Source: a bacterium (GTDB lineage: Bacteria; SM23-31; JAUVVT01). Taken from it: DNA of 8,108 bases. Location of the stretch: the NCBI GenBank assembly GCA_030604505.1, contig JAUVVT010000057.1, positions 1-8,108 on the forward strand, written 5' to 3'. Made by a program: the position numbers and the translations under genes. A model generated the notes under the pieces. That model saw nothing but the letters and a program-made list of their open reading frames with translations. It did not search any database and had not been told where the DNA came from. Of the stretch, positions 1-5,917 are shown piece after piece (positions within the stretch are counted from its first letter, which is position 1; each line of letters opens with the position of its first letter).

Positions 1-151
1 TATTTATTGTATTTTAAGTATTTATTAGCATTTTTTGGTTCATTTTTTTATCAAAAATCAAGGTTTTTTTTTGATGTTTACATAAAAAAAAGTAATAAAT
101 CAGTAAAAAACCAAGGGTTTATCTAGCAAAATATCCACAAAACAGTCCCAT

Positions 152-172
152 CTTAACAGCGACGCTGTTAAG
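152..172. other. Perfect 9-bp inverted repeat
   Basis: CTTAACAGC, GAC, GCTGTTAAG. It lies 25 bp before the plus-strand terminator. It is a stable small hairpin on either strand, with a short T-rich stretch after it on the plus strand, so it may be part of the same transcription end. Confidence 0.45.
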
Positions 173-196
173 TTTAATAGATAAATGTTTTTTCTC

Positions 197-222
197 TTCT
201 GCATAGTGCAGAGTATTTTTTT
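197..222 (+). terminator. Plus-strand intrinsic terminator
   Basis: TTCTGCA (197-203) pairs with TGCAGAG (207-213, one T-G pair) around the triloop TAG. It is followed by TA and seven T residues (216-222). This would end a transcript coming from the left, but no plus-strand gene is visible in the window, so the gene would lie beyond the left edge. Confidence 0.5.
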
Positions 223-299
223 GTGACATCAATAATAACTTATAAATAATAATTTATAATTTAAATGAATAATATCACACATACATATTACAATACCGG

Positions 300-334
300 A
301 TTCCCCCCGAATTCTCCCGAGGAGTCGGGGGAAT
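300..334. other. GC-rich double hairpin
   Basis: ATTCCCCCCGA (300-310) pairs with TCGGGGGAAT (325-334) with one bulged C. Inside, CTCC (314-317) pairs with GGAG (321-324) around CGA. It is an isolated GC island in very AT-rich DNA, just downstream of the minus-strand promoter at 371-399. Neither flank has a T-run. It may be an RNA structure or one copy of a dispersed intergenic hairpin repeat. Confidence 0.55.
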
Positions 335-370
335 TACAAATGTAGTTATTATTATAAATAACTTTATTTA

Positions 371-399
371 AATATAATAAAATTTATGTGTAATGTCAA
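371..399 (-). promoter_or_regulatory. Strong minus-strand promoter match in the left non-coding region
   Basis: A perfect TTGACA (399-394) and TATATT (376-371) on the minus strand with a 17-bp spacer. Transcription would start near 364 and run left through a GC-rich double hairpin with no coding sequence before the window edge. It could serve a gene beyond the left edge through a leader over 350 nt long, or a small RNA. Confidence 0.5.
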
Positions 400-416
400 G
401 GATTATTTTAGTGTTA

Positions 417-449
417 TTACGAATATTTTATAAAACTAATTATTCGTAA
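417..449. other. 9-bp inverted repeat just after the permease stop
   Basis: TTACGAATA (417-425) and TATTCGTAA (441-449) are perfect complements around a 15-nt AT loop, 11 nt downstream of the permease stop. It may mark the 3' end of the NatA/NatB-like transcript. There is no T-run after it on the minus strand, so it is not a clear terminator. Confidence 0.45.
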
Positions 450-459
450 ATCATAAATT

Positions 460-1578
460 CTAACTATACCTAATCCATTTCAGGACCTCACCGATACTTG
501 GCTTTTTTCCATACATCAATATGCCAACCCTGTATATCTTGGAAACTATCCAGATATCTGCAATAATTGTAAGAATCAAGATCAGGAACGAACCTAATAT
601 TTCAATAACAGGCGGAGATGAAACACATATTCTTGAAATCATAATTATTGGAGAAGTGAATGGAAACAAAGATAAAACAACAGCCGTTAAAGAATCCGGA
701 TTGCCTATAATATAGGGCATCATAAGAACAGGAATTATAAGAGGCATTATAATAAAAAACATATATGACCGTGCCTCAGATTCATTATTAACAATTGAAC
801 CGGCAACCGCAAACAGTCCTGAAAAAAGGAAATATCCAAGTAGAAAATACACTATGAAATAAACAAATATCATCGGTGGAATAGATGGAATATTCGGTAT
901 ATCAGCAGAAGCTCCCACAAAACCACTGAGAATAGATTGACCGAAGGAAAATACAGTTATTCCAATAATAGACCATACTAAATACTGAGTTAAGCCGACA
1001 AGACTAATACCAACTATCTTTCCAGCCATAAGGTCAAATGGTTTCAAAGAAGACATAAGAACCTCAACAACCCTTGAGGTTTTTTCCTCAATTATACTAT
1101 GCATTACACTCTGACCATATAAAACAATAGTCATATAAAGAATGAACATAAAAACATAAGCAACAAAAAAGGTCTCTATGCCTCCTTCTTTTTTCTCACC
1201 TTCACTTATTCTCACCGGTTCGAATTTTATGCCCCGTGTGAGTTTCATAACTAAAGAATGTTCAAATCCCTCATTTAAAATTCTCATTTTTACAACAGCT
1301 CTGTTCAAAGCATTTCTGATTCTATTGTTTTCCATAAAATTAGTCACGTTACGTGCATAATAATTGATACTGTTCTTCTCGAATATATCTTTTTCGATAT
1401 TAATATACCCGTCTATTTCTTTTCTTTGCAGCCTTATTATAAGGTCTTTTTCAACAGCTTCAGGACTATCTTGTCCAACTTTGATATTTTCAAGAATATA
1501 TCTTTTTCTCCCGTCGCCAAGCTTATCATCCAGATTATCAGAAAATTCTTCATAAATCACACCGGTCTGGTCAATCAC
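460..1578 (-). CDS. Main fragment of the NatB-like ABC-2 permease (372 residues)
   Basis: Reading frame after the TAA, taken from a GTG at 1578-1576 that has AAGAGG 6 nt upstream. Residues 1-130 form the extracellular domain (IDQTGVIYEEF..., AVEKDLIIRLQRKEIDGYINIE). Hydrophobic segments follow at about 135-157, 188-213, 236-260, 274-292, 298-318 and 326-346, then a cytosolic tail YGKKPSIGEVLKWIRYS. The conserved ABC-2 coupling segment IIEEKTSRVVEVLMSSLKPF (162-181) is present. Without TM1 the large N-terminal domain has nothing to carry it across the membrane, so this piece alone is unlikely to fold correctly. The C-terminus ends at a typical family position, so the final TAG looks like a true stop. 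Confidence 0.8.
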   Translation of the reverse strand: MIDQTGVIYEEFSDNLDDKLGDGRKRYILENIKVGQDSPEAVEKDLIIRLQRKEIDGYINIEKDIFEKNSINYYARNVTNFMENNRIRNALNRAVVKMRILNEGFEHSLVMKLTRGIKFEPVRISEGEKKEGGIETFFVAYVFMFILYMTIVLYGQSVMHSIIEEKTSRVVEVLMSSLKPFDLMAGKIVGISLVGLTQYLVWSIIGITVFSFGQSILSGFVGASADIPNIPSIPPMIFVYFIVYFLLGYFLFSGLFAVAGSIVNNESEARSYMFFIIMPLIIPVLMMPYIIGNPDSLTAVVLSLFPFTSPIIMISRICVSSPPVIEILGSFLILILTIIADIWIVSKIYRVGILMYGKKPSIGEVLKWIRYS

Positions 1579-1596
1579 AGATATCCTCTTCTGTTT

Positions 1597-1740
1597 TTAA
1601 GATTTTAACTGTGTGAAAAGAACAGGAAGAGCAATAAGTCCAATCATTAAAAGAGGTGCGAGAATAGTACCTATTATAAAAATCTTGGTTCTGACAACAA
1701 TTAGATATTCACGCTGTAAAACTTTTAGTATTTTACCCAT
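1597..1740 (-). CDS. N-terminal fragment of the NatB-like permease (47 residues, TM1)
   Basis: A short reading frame from the ATG at 1740 to the TAA at 1597. It encodes a basic cytosolic start (MGKILKVLQREYLIVVRTK) and one strongly hydrophobic helix (IFIIGTILAPLLMIGLIALPVLF, about residues 20-42), exactly the first membrane segment of NatB-type permeases. Alone it would be a single-helix membrane peptide. It is easily missed because it is short and separated from the main frame by only six codons. Only a weak purine stretch (AGAGAA) precedes the start. Confidence 0.7.
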   Translation of the reverse strand: MGKILKVLQREYLIVVRTKIFIIGTILAPLLMIGLIALPVLFTQLKS

Positions 1741-1823
1741 TTTTTATTCTCTATACTTTTAATCTCAGAGATGCACAGAAAAAATGAAAGCAATACTTAT
1801 AATTCTCTCTGCATATTTGTGTT

Positions 1824-2735
1824 TTAATTACTCCTTTTCACATTCTCAATAAATATCTGGTTCAATGAAGGTTCCATAACTTGAAATCTTTGTATTTGGA
1901 CTTTTTCGATAATTTTTTTCAAAAAACTTTGTGTATCGACATTCTCCTGCAGCTCTAATTCAACATAATTCCCATAATCATTATATATGACAACATCATC
2001 CGAATTTTTAAAGATATCCCCGTCACCCTGATACTTCAAAAGGATAGTATTCCTGCCGAAGTTTTTCTTAATCTCAGCCAAGTTACCGCTGAGAATATTT
2101 TTCCCCTTGTTTATCAGGCATATCTCATCACACAACTTTTCCGCCTGTTCCATTACATGTGTAGAAAAAAGGACGGTTTTCCCATTTTGTTTTAATTCTA
2201 ATATTATATTTTTAAATATTTCGGTATTTATTGGGTCAAGCCCCGCAAAAGGTTCATCAAATATAATGAGTTCCGGGTCGTGAAAAATAGTTACAATAAA
2301 TTGTATTTTTTGCTGCATACCTTTCGAAAGCTCATTGACCTTTTTTTTTCTCCAGTCCTCTATCTTAAGCCGCTCAAGCCAGTAAGATATTTTATTATTT
2401 GCATCTTTTTTAGAAATCCCTTTTATCCCAGCAAAAAAATTAAGAAGTTCATCGACCTTCATCTTTGGATAAAGTCCTCTCTCTTCAGGAAGATAGCCGA
2501 TTTTCTCTTTCAGCTTTTCGTTCATTTTTTCCCCAAGAATCCTAATTTCTCCCCTGTCAGGCATTATTATATTCATTATCATCCGTATAGTCGTAGTTTT
2601 ACCTGCACCATTAGGTCCCAATAGACCGCATATTATTCCCCCTGATAATCCAAGCGACAAATTTTTAACTGCAGTAAAGTTTCCGAATTCCTTTGTTATT
2701 CCGTTTACTGTCAGAACTGTTGATATTTGTTCCAT
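1824..2735 (-). CDS. ABC transporter ATP-binding protein, NatA-like
   Basis: A complete 303-residue ATPase. Motifs: Walker A GPNGAGKTT (40-48), a Q-loop in which the usual Gln is Glu84 (YLPEERGLYPKM, a form common in the NatA/YhaQ group), signature LSKGM (136-140), Walker B LIIFDE (156-161), D-loop GLDP (165-168) and switch His193 in FSTHVMEQAE. The C-terminal part, ending QVMEPSLNQIFIENVK, is the regulatory extension seen in this group. It should drive export through the NatB-like permease encoded 83 bp downstream. In characterised members the substrate is Na+ or a toxic compound; here it is unknown. AAAAGGG precedes the ATG by 6 nt. The ATPase itself is intact, although its partner frame carries a stop. 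Confidence 0.92.
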   Translation of the reverse strand: MEQISTVLTVNGITKEFGNFTAVKNLSLGLSGGIICGLLGPNGAGKTTTIRMIMNIIMPDRGEIRILGEKMNEKLKEKIGYLPEERGLYPKMKVDELLNFFAGIKGISKKDANNKISYWLERLKIEDWRKKKVNELSKGMQQKIQFIVTIFHDPELIIFDEPFAGLDPINTEIFKNIILELKQNGKTVLFSTHVMEQAEKLCDEICLINKGKNILSGNLAEIKKNFGRNTILLKYQGDGDIFKNSDDVVIYNDYGNYVELELQENVDTQSFLKKIIEKVQIQRFQVMEPSLNQIFIENVKRSN

Positions 2736-2835
2736 TTTTTACCCTTTTCTTTTGCAAAAAATATGAAGCGAAGCAGCCCGTTAGTGATAACTTTTGTTTT
2801 ATTAAACAATATTAAAGAACAATTATTAAAATGAC

Positions 2836-2863
2836 ATATTAATAATACTATAAAAAATAACAA
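2836..2863 (-). promoter_or_regulatory. Weak candidate promoter for the NatA/NatB-like pair
   Basis: TTGTTA (2863-2858) and TAATAT (2841-2836) on the minus strand with a 16-bp spacer, about 100 nt before the ATG at 2735. The surrounding gap is so AT-rich that such matches arise by chance, so support is low. Confidence 0.25.
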
Positions 2864-2912
2864 ATTTATTTTTTTCCATTTTGTGTAGGTCTTGTGATAA
2901 GCAAAGTGATTT

Positions 2913-2940
2913 TCTCTGTTGGTGACAACACCAACAGAGA
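2913..2940. repeat. Perfect 12-bp inverted repeat, hairpin
   Basis: TCTCTGTTGGTG, a 4-nt loop (ACAA), and the exact complement CACCAACAGAGA. It lies about 90 nt past the ABC ATPase stop and about 180 nt before the NatA-like gene. Its position suggests transcript-end stabilisation or a weak terminator for the ATPase gene. No T-run is present on either side, so termination is not shown. Confidence 0.6.
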
Positions 2941-2953
2941 GCAATATAGTTGC

Positions 2954-2972
2954 GGGGTCGGGGGTGCCCCCC
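2954..2972. other. GC-rich G-run/C-run island
   Basis: Inside an AT-rich gap the plus strand has GGGG, TC, GGGGG, TG and CCCCCC in succession. The G-runs can fold back on the C-run to form a short, very stable hairpin. It lies about 58 nt downstream of the ABC ATPase stop. No T-run follows on either strand, so it is not a typical terminator. Confidence 0.4.
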
Positions 2973-3029
2973 TACTTATATTTATAGCATTATTTATGTG
3001 TCACAGTACTACTTCTTAGCTGACAGGTT

Positions 3030-3932
3030 TTACGCCAATTCCTCTTCAGTGATTTTTTTACCCAATTGTGTCTCCATAAAATAAACATAGGCGTCTTCCA
3101 AAGTAGGTTGAATATTTTCACCTGAATATTTTTTAAGCTCTCTGCCGGCTATTCTTATCTCTATGGTGCCGTTAATAGATACCATCGATATAATATTGTA
3201 GTCTTTTTTAACTTCATTAAGTTCTTTCTCATCAACTACTATCTTCCAGATATGCCCTTCTGCTTTTTTTATTAATTCTGAAGGTTTACCTTTGAAGGCA
3301 ATTTTACCAATGTTTAAAAGCGCCATATATTCACAGGTACTTGATATATCCCCGACAATATGTGGTGAAAGGATAATTACTTTATTCTGACTGATATCAG
3401 TTAGAAGATTTCTGAATTTTATTCTCTCTTCAGGGTCGAGTCCCGTAGTGGGCTCATCCACAATAAGAATATGCGGGTCTGCTATCAGGGCTTGTGCTAT
3501 TCCAAGACGCCTGAGCATCCCTCCCGAGAGTTTCTTTGACTTCCTGTCCCTTACTTCAGAAAGACCCATAACATTCAGCATTTCATCAACCTTCTTACTT
3601 CTTTCGGATTTATTGACCACTCCGCTGAGCGAAGCAACATAATCAAGAAATTCCCAGGTCTTCATCTTGGGATAAACTCCGAATTCTTGAGGCAGATATC
3701 CCAATATTTTCCTGATTTCCTTCCGGTTTTCCGTTATATCATATTCGCCGATTTTTACCTCTCCACCCGATGCCTCGAGTAAGGTTGAAAGGATTTTCAT
3801 CAATGTTGTTTTACCTGCACCATTGGGTCCCAAAAGCCCAAACACCCCCTCGCCTATTTCAATACTTACATTATCGAGTGCCTTAACTCCCTTTTTATAA
3901 GTCTTGCTTAAATTCTTAATAACTATATTCAT
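3030..3932 (-). CDS. ABC transporter ATP-binding protein without an adjacent permease
   Basis: A complete 300-residue ABC ATPase of the ABC-2 exporter type. Motifs in order: Walker A GPNGAGKTT (35-43), Q-loop YLPQEFGVYPKM (Gln82), signature LSGGM (135-139), Walker B ILIVDE (155-160), D-loop GLDP (164-167) and switch His191 in LSPHIV. A C-terminal extension (about 205-300) is typical of this subfamily. It would power export of an unknown substrate from the cytosolic face of the membrane. AAAGGTG lies 5 nt before the ATG, and a good promoter lies upstream. No membrane protein follows directly: the next 294 bp are non-coding and then comes a second, different ABC ATPase. It may use a permease encoded elsewhere, share the NatB-like permease, or have lost its partner by deletion. 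The substrate cannot be told from sequence. Confidence 0.9.
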   Translation of the reverse strand: MNIVIKNLSKTYKKGVKALDNVSIEIGEGVFGLLGPNGAGKTTLMKILSTLLEASGGEVKIGEYDITENRKEIRKILGYLPQEFGVYPKMKTWEFLDYVASLSGVVNKSERSKKVDEMLNVMGLSEVRDRKSKKLSGGMLRRLGIAQALIADPHILIVDEPTTGLDPEERIKFRNLLTDISQNKVIILSPHIVGDISSTCEYMALLNIGKIAFKGKPSELIKKAEGHIWKIVVDEKELNEVKKDYNIISMVSINGTIEIRIAGRELKKYSGENIQPTLEDAYVYFMETQLGKKITEEELA

Positions 3933-3937
3933 CTTGA

Positions 3938-3944
3938 CACCTTT
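3938..3944 (-). promoter_or_regulatory. Ribosome binding site of the ABC ATPase gene
   Basis: AAAGGTG on the minus strand, 5 nt before the ATG at 3932. It supports the start at the family-typical MNIVIKNLSKTY. Confidence 0.6.
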
Positions 3945-4040
3945 TATTAATTTTGTGAAGACAAAAATATTTTTTAAAAATTTTGATATTCGAAATGATA
4001 ATCTTTATAACTTTAGACTAAAGGAAATGGAATTAGCTTT

Positions 4041-4060
4041 CATTTTTTTCGAAAGAAATG
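4041..4060. other. 20-bp near-perfect palindrome in the ABC ATPase leader
   Basis: CATTTTTTTC followed by GAAAGAAATG forms an uninterrupted palindrome with only one non-Watson-Crick position. It lies about 15-35 bp downstream of the predicted transcription start of the ABC ATPase gene. That is a plausible place for a repressor operator, or it may act as an RNA hairpin. No regulator is encoded nearby, so this is inference from symmetry alone. Confidence 0.4.
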
Positions 4061-4081
4061 AGAAATTTAAGTATTATTTTT

Positions 4082-4111
4082 ATTATACTTTTATTGATAC
4101 AACAAGTTCAA
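4082..4111 (-). promoter_or_regulatory. Promoter for the ABC ATPase gene
   Basis: TTGAAC (4111-4106) and a perfect TATAAT (4087-4082) on the minus strand, with an 18-bp spacer. The predicted start near 4075 leaves a leader of about 140 nt before the ATG at 3932. This is one of the two best promoter matches in the window. Confidence 0.6.
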
Positions 4112-4161
4112 AAATAAAAAAAGTTATAATGTTTTATAATGTATTACAACATAATAACTTT
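4111..4161 (-). terminator. Intrinsic terminator after folD
   Basis: On the minus strand a 14-bp inverted repeat with one mismatch (4161-4148 with 4133-4120) encloses a 14-nt loop and runs directly into TTTT-A-TTTT (4119-4111). It starts 39 nt after the folD stop. The stem is AT-rich but long, and the T-run is in the right place. It ends exactly where the -35 box of the next promoter begins, which makes a tidy boundary between transcription units. Confidence 0.65.
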
Positions 4162-4200
4162 TATATTAATTTAGATTATATTTCTATATATTTAGTATTT

Positions 4201-5082
4201 TTAGGAGAGATTTTGATTCTTTGCGGCTAAGACTGTATTTTTCATAAGCATAGCTATTGTTAAAGGTCCAACACCGCCGGGGACAGGTGTAATTGCTTTT
4301 ACCTTCTTTTCGACTGATTCAAAGTGTACATCACCGACGAGTCGATAGCCCTTTTTAGCTGTCGGGTCATCAACCCTGTTCATACCGACATCGATAACCA
4401 CTGCACCTTCTTTGACCATATCGCCGGTTATTGTTTCCGGGACACCCATTGCAGCAATTAATATATCTGCCTGTCTTGTAAAATGAGCGGTTTCTTTAGT
4501 TCTTGTATGGCAGACCGTTACGGTTGCATTTCCGCCTTTTGCCTTTCTCATCAAAAGGGCAGCTATCGGTTTGCCCACAATATTGCTTCTTCCAACAACT
4601 ACAGCGTGTTTCCCCTCGGGGTCAATATTTTCATATTCAAGAATCTCCAGTATTCCGGCAGGCGTACAGGGTACAAATTCAGGATTTCCGGCAAGTAGTT
4701 TTCCAAAGTTTACGGGATGCAGACCGTCAACATCCTTTTGGGGATTTATCTTCATCAATATTTCATTCTCGTTTAGATGTTTCGGGAGCGGAAGCTGAAT
4801 TAATATACCATTTACATCCTTATTATTGTTTAATTCCTCGACATTTTTTATTACTTCCTCCTGAGATAATTCTTTTGAAAGACGCCTCACTTCTGAAGAT
4901 ATTTTTAGTTTGCTGCATGCTTTCTCTTTCATAGAAACATAAACATGTGAGGCAGGATTATCCCCTATCAAGAGAACACTGAGGTGTGGTGTTATTCCGT
5001 TTTCTTTGAGCGATTCAATCTTATTCTTTAATTTAGTTTTAACCTCTTCTGCGATTTGTTTTCCGTCTATTATTTTAGCCAT
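4201..5082 (-). CDS. folD: Bifunctional methylenetetrahydrofolate dehydrogenase / methenyltetrahydrofolate cyclohydrolase
   Basis: A complete 293-residue FolD, the usual length. The enzyme converts 5,10-methylene-THF to 5,10-methenyl-THF with NADP+ and then to 10-formyl-THF in the cytosol, supplying one-carbon units for purines and formyl-Met. Visible motifs: HVYVSMKEKACSKL with the active-site Tyr48-xxx-Lys52, GILIQLPLP (Gln96), PQKDVDGLHP with the folate-binding Asp119, PCTPAGILEIL, the Rossmann segment VVVGRSNIVGKP (161-172), VTVCHTRT, ADILIAAMG, VIDVGMN and the C-terminal ITPVPGGVGPLTIAMLMKNT (264-283). No key residue is missing. AAGGG lies 5 nt before the ATG. It probably has its own promoter upstream and an intrinsic terminator downstream, so it looks like a single-gene unit after rny. 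Confidence 0.97.
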   Translation of the reverse strand: MAKIIDGKQIAEEVKTKLKNKIESLKENGITPHLSVLLIGDNPASHVYVSMKEKACSKLKISSEVRRLSKELSQEEVIKNVEELNNNKDVNGILIQLPLPKHLNENEILMKINPQKDVDGLHPVNFGKLLAGNPEFVPCTPAGILEILEYENIDPEGKHAVVVGRSNIVGKPIAALLMRKAKGGNATVTVCHTRTKETAHFTRQADILIAAMGVPETITGDMVKEGAVVIDVGMNRVDDPTAKKGYRLVGDVHFESVEKKVKAITPVPGGVGPLTIAMLMKNTVLAAKNQNLS

Positions 5083-5087
5083 ATTAT

Positions 5088-5092
5088 CCCTT
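5088..5092 (-). promoter_or_regulatory. Ribosome binding site of folD
   Basis: AAGGG on the minus strand, 5 nt before the ATG at 5082. It supports the chosen start, which also fits the family N-terminus (MAKIIDGKQIAEEV). Confidence 0.65.
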
Positions 5093-5131
5093 GATTTATG
5101 ATTTTAAGATTTTTTCTAAATGCAATCCGCA

Positions 5132-5152
5132 GGAACATATGCGGGGTGTTCC
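5132..5152 (-). other. Hairpin in the folD leader
   Basis: GGAACA (5132-5137 on the plus strand) pairs with TGTTCC (5147-5152) around a 9-nt loop containing a GGGG run. It lies just after the predicted folD transcription start, so it may protect the 5' end or have a regulatory role. No riboswitch family was recognised. Confidence 0.4.
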
Positions 5153-5154
5153 CG

Positions 5155-5183
5155 AGCATAATGAAATTACTTTTTATTCTCAA
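5155..5183 (-). promoter_or_regulatory. Candidate promoter for folD
   Basis: On the minus strand, TTGAGA (5183-5178) and TATGCT (5160-5155) are separated by exactly 17 bp. The -35 box matches consensus at five of six positions and the -10 at four of six. Transcription would start near 5148, about 65 nt before the folD ATG, and would place a hairpin at the 5' end of the leader. It suggests folD can be expressed independently of rny. Confidence 0.45.
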
Positions 5184-5232
5184 AAACTTTCACAATAACC
5201 TCAAAATCTCAGGGCGGGGCTTTATCATTTAT

Positions 5233-5271
5233 TACTTAATCACAATAATCCATATAATCAGCATAATCAGC
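5233..5271. repeat. Short 9-bp tandem repeat after rny
   Basis: Immediately downstream of the rny stop, the plus strand carries an exact 9-bp tandem duplication, ATAATCAGC at 5254-5262 and 5263-5271. On the minus strand a looser series of four 9-mers begins GATTATGCT, GATTATATG, GATTATTGT, GATTAAGTA (5268 down to 5233). No function is evident. It is probably slippage in an AT-rich gap. Confidence 0.55.
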
Positions 5272-5275
5272 GGTT

Positions 5276-5914
5276 TTATTTGGCATAAGACACAGCCCTA
5301 TATTCTCTAATCACAGTAATTTTGATTTGTCCGGGATATTCCATTTCATTTTGAATTTTTTCTGCTATATCCTGTGAGATTTGATAAGCTGTAAGGTCAT
5401 CTATTTTATCCTGCTCGACAATAACTCTGATTTCACGTCCTGCCTGAATGGCATACGTTTTAGCTATACCTTTAAATGATTCAACTAACTTTTCGAGTTT
5501 TTCTAATCTCCTGACATACCCCTCCAGTGTTGCTCTTCTTGCGCCCGGACGGGAACAAGAAATAGAATCTGCTGCCTGAACCAGTACAGTTATTGGTGTA
5601 GTTATTTGTGTATCATTATGGTGACCCTCAATTGCATTTATTACAACAGGATGCTCGTGATACCTTTTTGCAATATCAACACCAATTGAAGAATGAGTAC
5701 CTTCCGTGTACCTGTCTATTGCCTTTCCTATGTCATGAAGAAGTCCGGCTCTTTTGGCTAAATTTGCATCCATCTCCAAAGAAGCTGCCATAAGCCCTGA
5801 AAGATGAGCAACCTCGATTGAATGCTGCAAGACATTTTGACCATAGCTGGTTCTGTATTTAAGTTTTCCGAGATGTTTTATTAACTCCGAATGAATTTTT
5901 GAAATAACTACCTC
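5276..5914 (-). CDS. rny: RNase Y C-terminal fragment: HD nuclease domain
   Basis: In-frame continuation after the TAG, 212 sense codons ending in TAA. It opens with the linker EVVISKIHSELIKHLGKLKY, then the very conserved RTSYGQNVLQHSIEVAHL, the metal-binding HDIGK, EGTHSSIG, EGHHND and the Asp in AADSI, and ends with the usual YAIQAGREIRVIV and EYPGQIKITVIREYRA. The complete metal-binding set argues against long-term decay. No ATG opens this piece in frame before the conserved core. The first TTG is at 5830, which would cut off RTSYGQN. An ATT at 5905-5903 lies 5 nt after a strong Shine-Dalgarno sequence. Separate translation is therefore possible but would need a rare start codon. Confidence 0.7.
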   Translation of the reverse strand, partial: EVVISKIHSELIKHLGKLKYRTSYGQNVLQHSIEVAHLSGLMAASLEMDANLAKRAGLLHDIGKAIDRYTEGTHSSIGVDIAKRYHEHPVVINAIEGHHNDTQITTPITVLVQAADSISCSRPGARRATLEGYVRRLEKLEKLVESFKGIAKTYAIQAGREIRVIVEQDKIDDLTAYQISQDIAEKIQNEMEYPGQIKITVIREYRAVSYAK

Positions 5915-5917
5915 CTA
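5910..5917 (-). promoter_or_regulatory. Shine-Dalgarno-like TAGGAGGT overlapping the internal TAG of rny
   Basis: The interrupting stop codon is the first three bases of TAGGAGGT, close to a perfect anti-Shine-Dalgarno complement. The in-frame ATT at 5905-5903 follows AGGAGG by 5 nt, a workable distance. The two Glu codons and their neighbours in this linker are GA-rich anyway, so the match may be coincidence. It could promote reinitiation after termination; this is inference. Confidence 0.35.

Larger units (their letters stand above)
1..459. other. Non-coding stretch at the left edge
   Basis: No reading frame with a recognisable product is present on either strand. The first 120 bases are mostly A and T runs. 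The stretch holds only the structures listed separately: two inverted repeats, one plus-strand terminator, one GC-rich double hairpin and one minus-strand promoter match. No mobile element ends, tRNA or CRISPR repeats were seen. Confidence 0.6.
460..1740 (-). pseudogene. NatB-like ABC-2 permease, reading frame interrupted by one in-frame TAA
   Basis: From the ATG at 1740 to the TAG at 462-460 there are 426 codons, a normal length for this family. Codon 48, at 1599-1597, is TAA. No frameshift is involved: the N-terminal 47 codons and the downstream 378 lie in the same frame. The first stretch (MGKILKVLQREYLIVVRTK, then one membrane helix) and the second (KQKRISVIDQTGVIYEEF...) are consecutive parts of the same domain plan. 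That plan is a cytosolic N-terminus, TM1, a large extracellular domain, then a bundle of about five or six helices with the conserved IIEEKTSRVVEVLMSSLKPFDLMAGKI segment. A Glu codon GAA changed to TAA would explain it by one substitution. Possible explanations are a new pseudogene, a sequence error or readthrough. It forms an operon with the NatA-like ATPase. Confidence 0.8.

Noticed and set aside
1..190. Mobile element end or coding sequence at the left edge
   Set aside because: No terminal inverted repeat pair, transposase fragment or target duplication was found, and translations on both strands are short and without motif.
2711..2944. A 77-residue minus-strand reading frame overlapping the start of the NatA-like gene
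   Set aside because: It has no motif, begins inside the 12-bp inverted repeat, and ends 25 bp inside the ATPase gene in another frame. It looks like chance readthrough of AT-rich intergenic DNA.
3904..4230. A 108-residue plus-strand reading frame across the gap between folD and the ABC ATPase gene
   Set aside because: It overlaps the ends of two solid minus-strand genes and runs through the folD terminator, promoter and palindrome. Its composition is what AT-rich DNA gives by chance (Phe, Ile, Tyr, Asn, Lys), with no recognisable motif.
4503..4934. A 143-residue plus-strand reading frame opposite folD
   Set aside because: It lies wholly within the well-conserved folD coding sequence in antisense and has no recognisable domain.
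5233..5271. CRISPR-like or iteron array in the 9-bp repeats after rny
   Set aside because: The units are only 9 bp, there are no spacers, and only two copies are exact. No replication or CRISPR genes are nearby.
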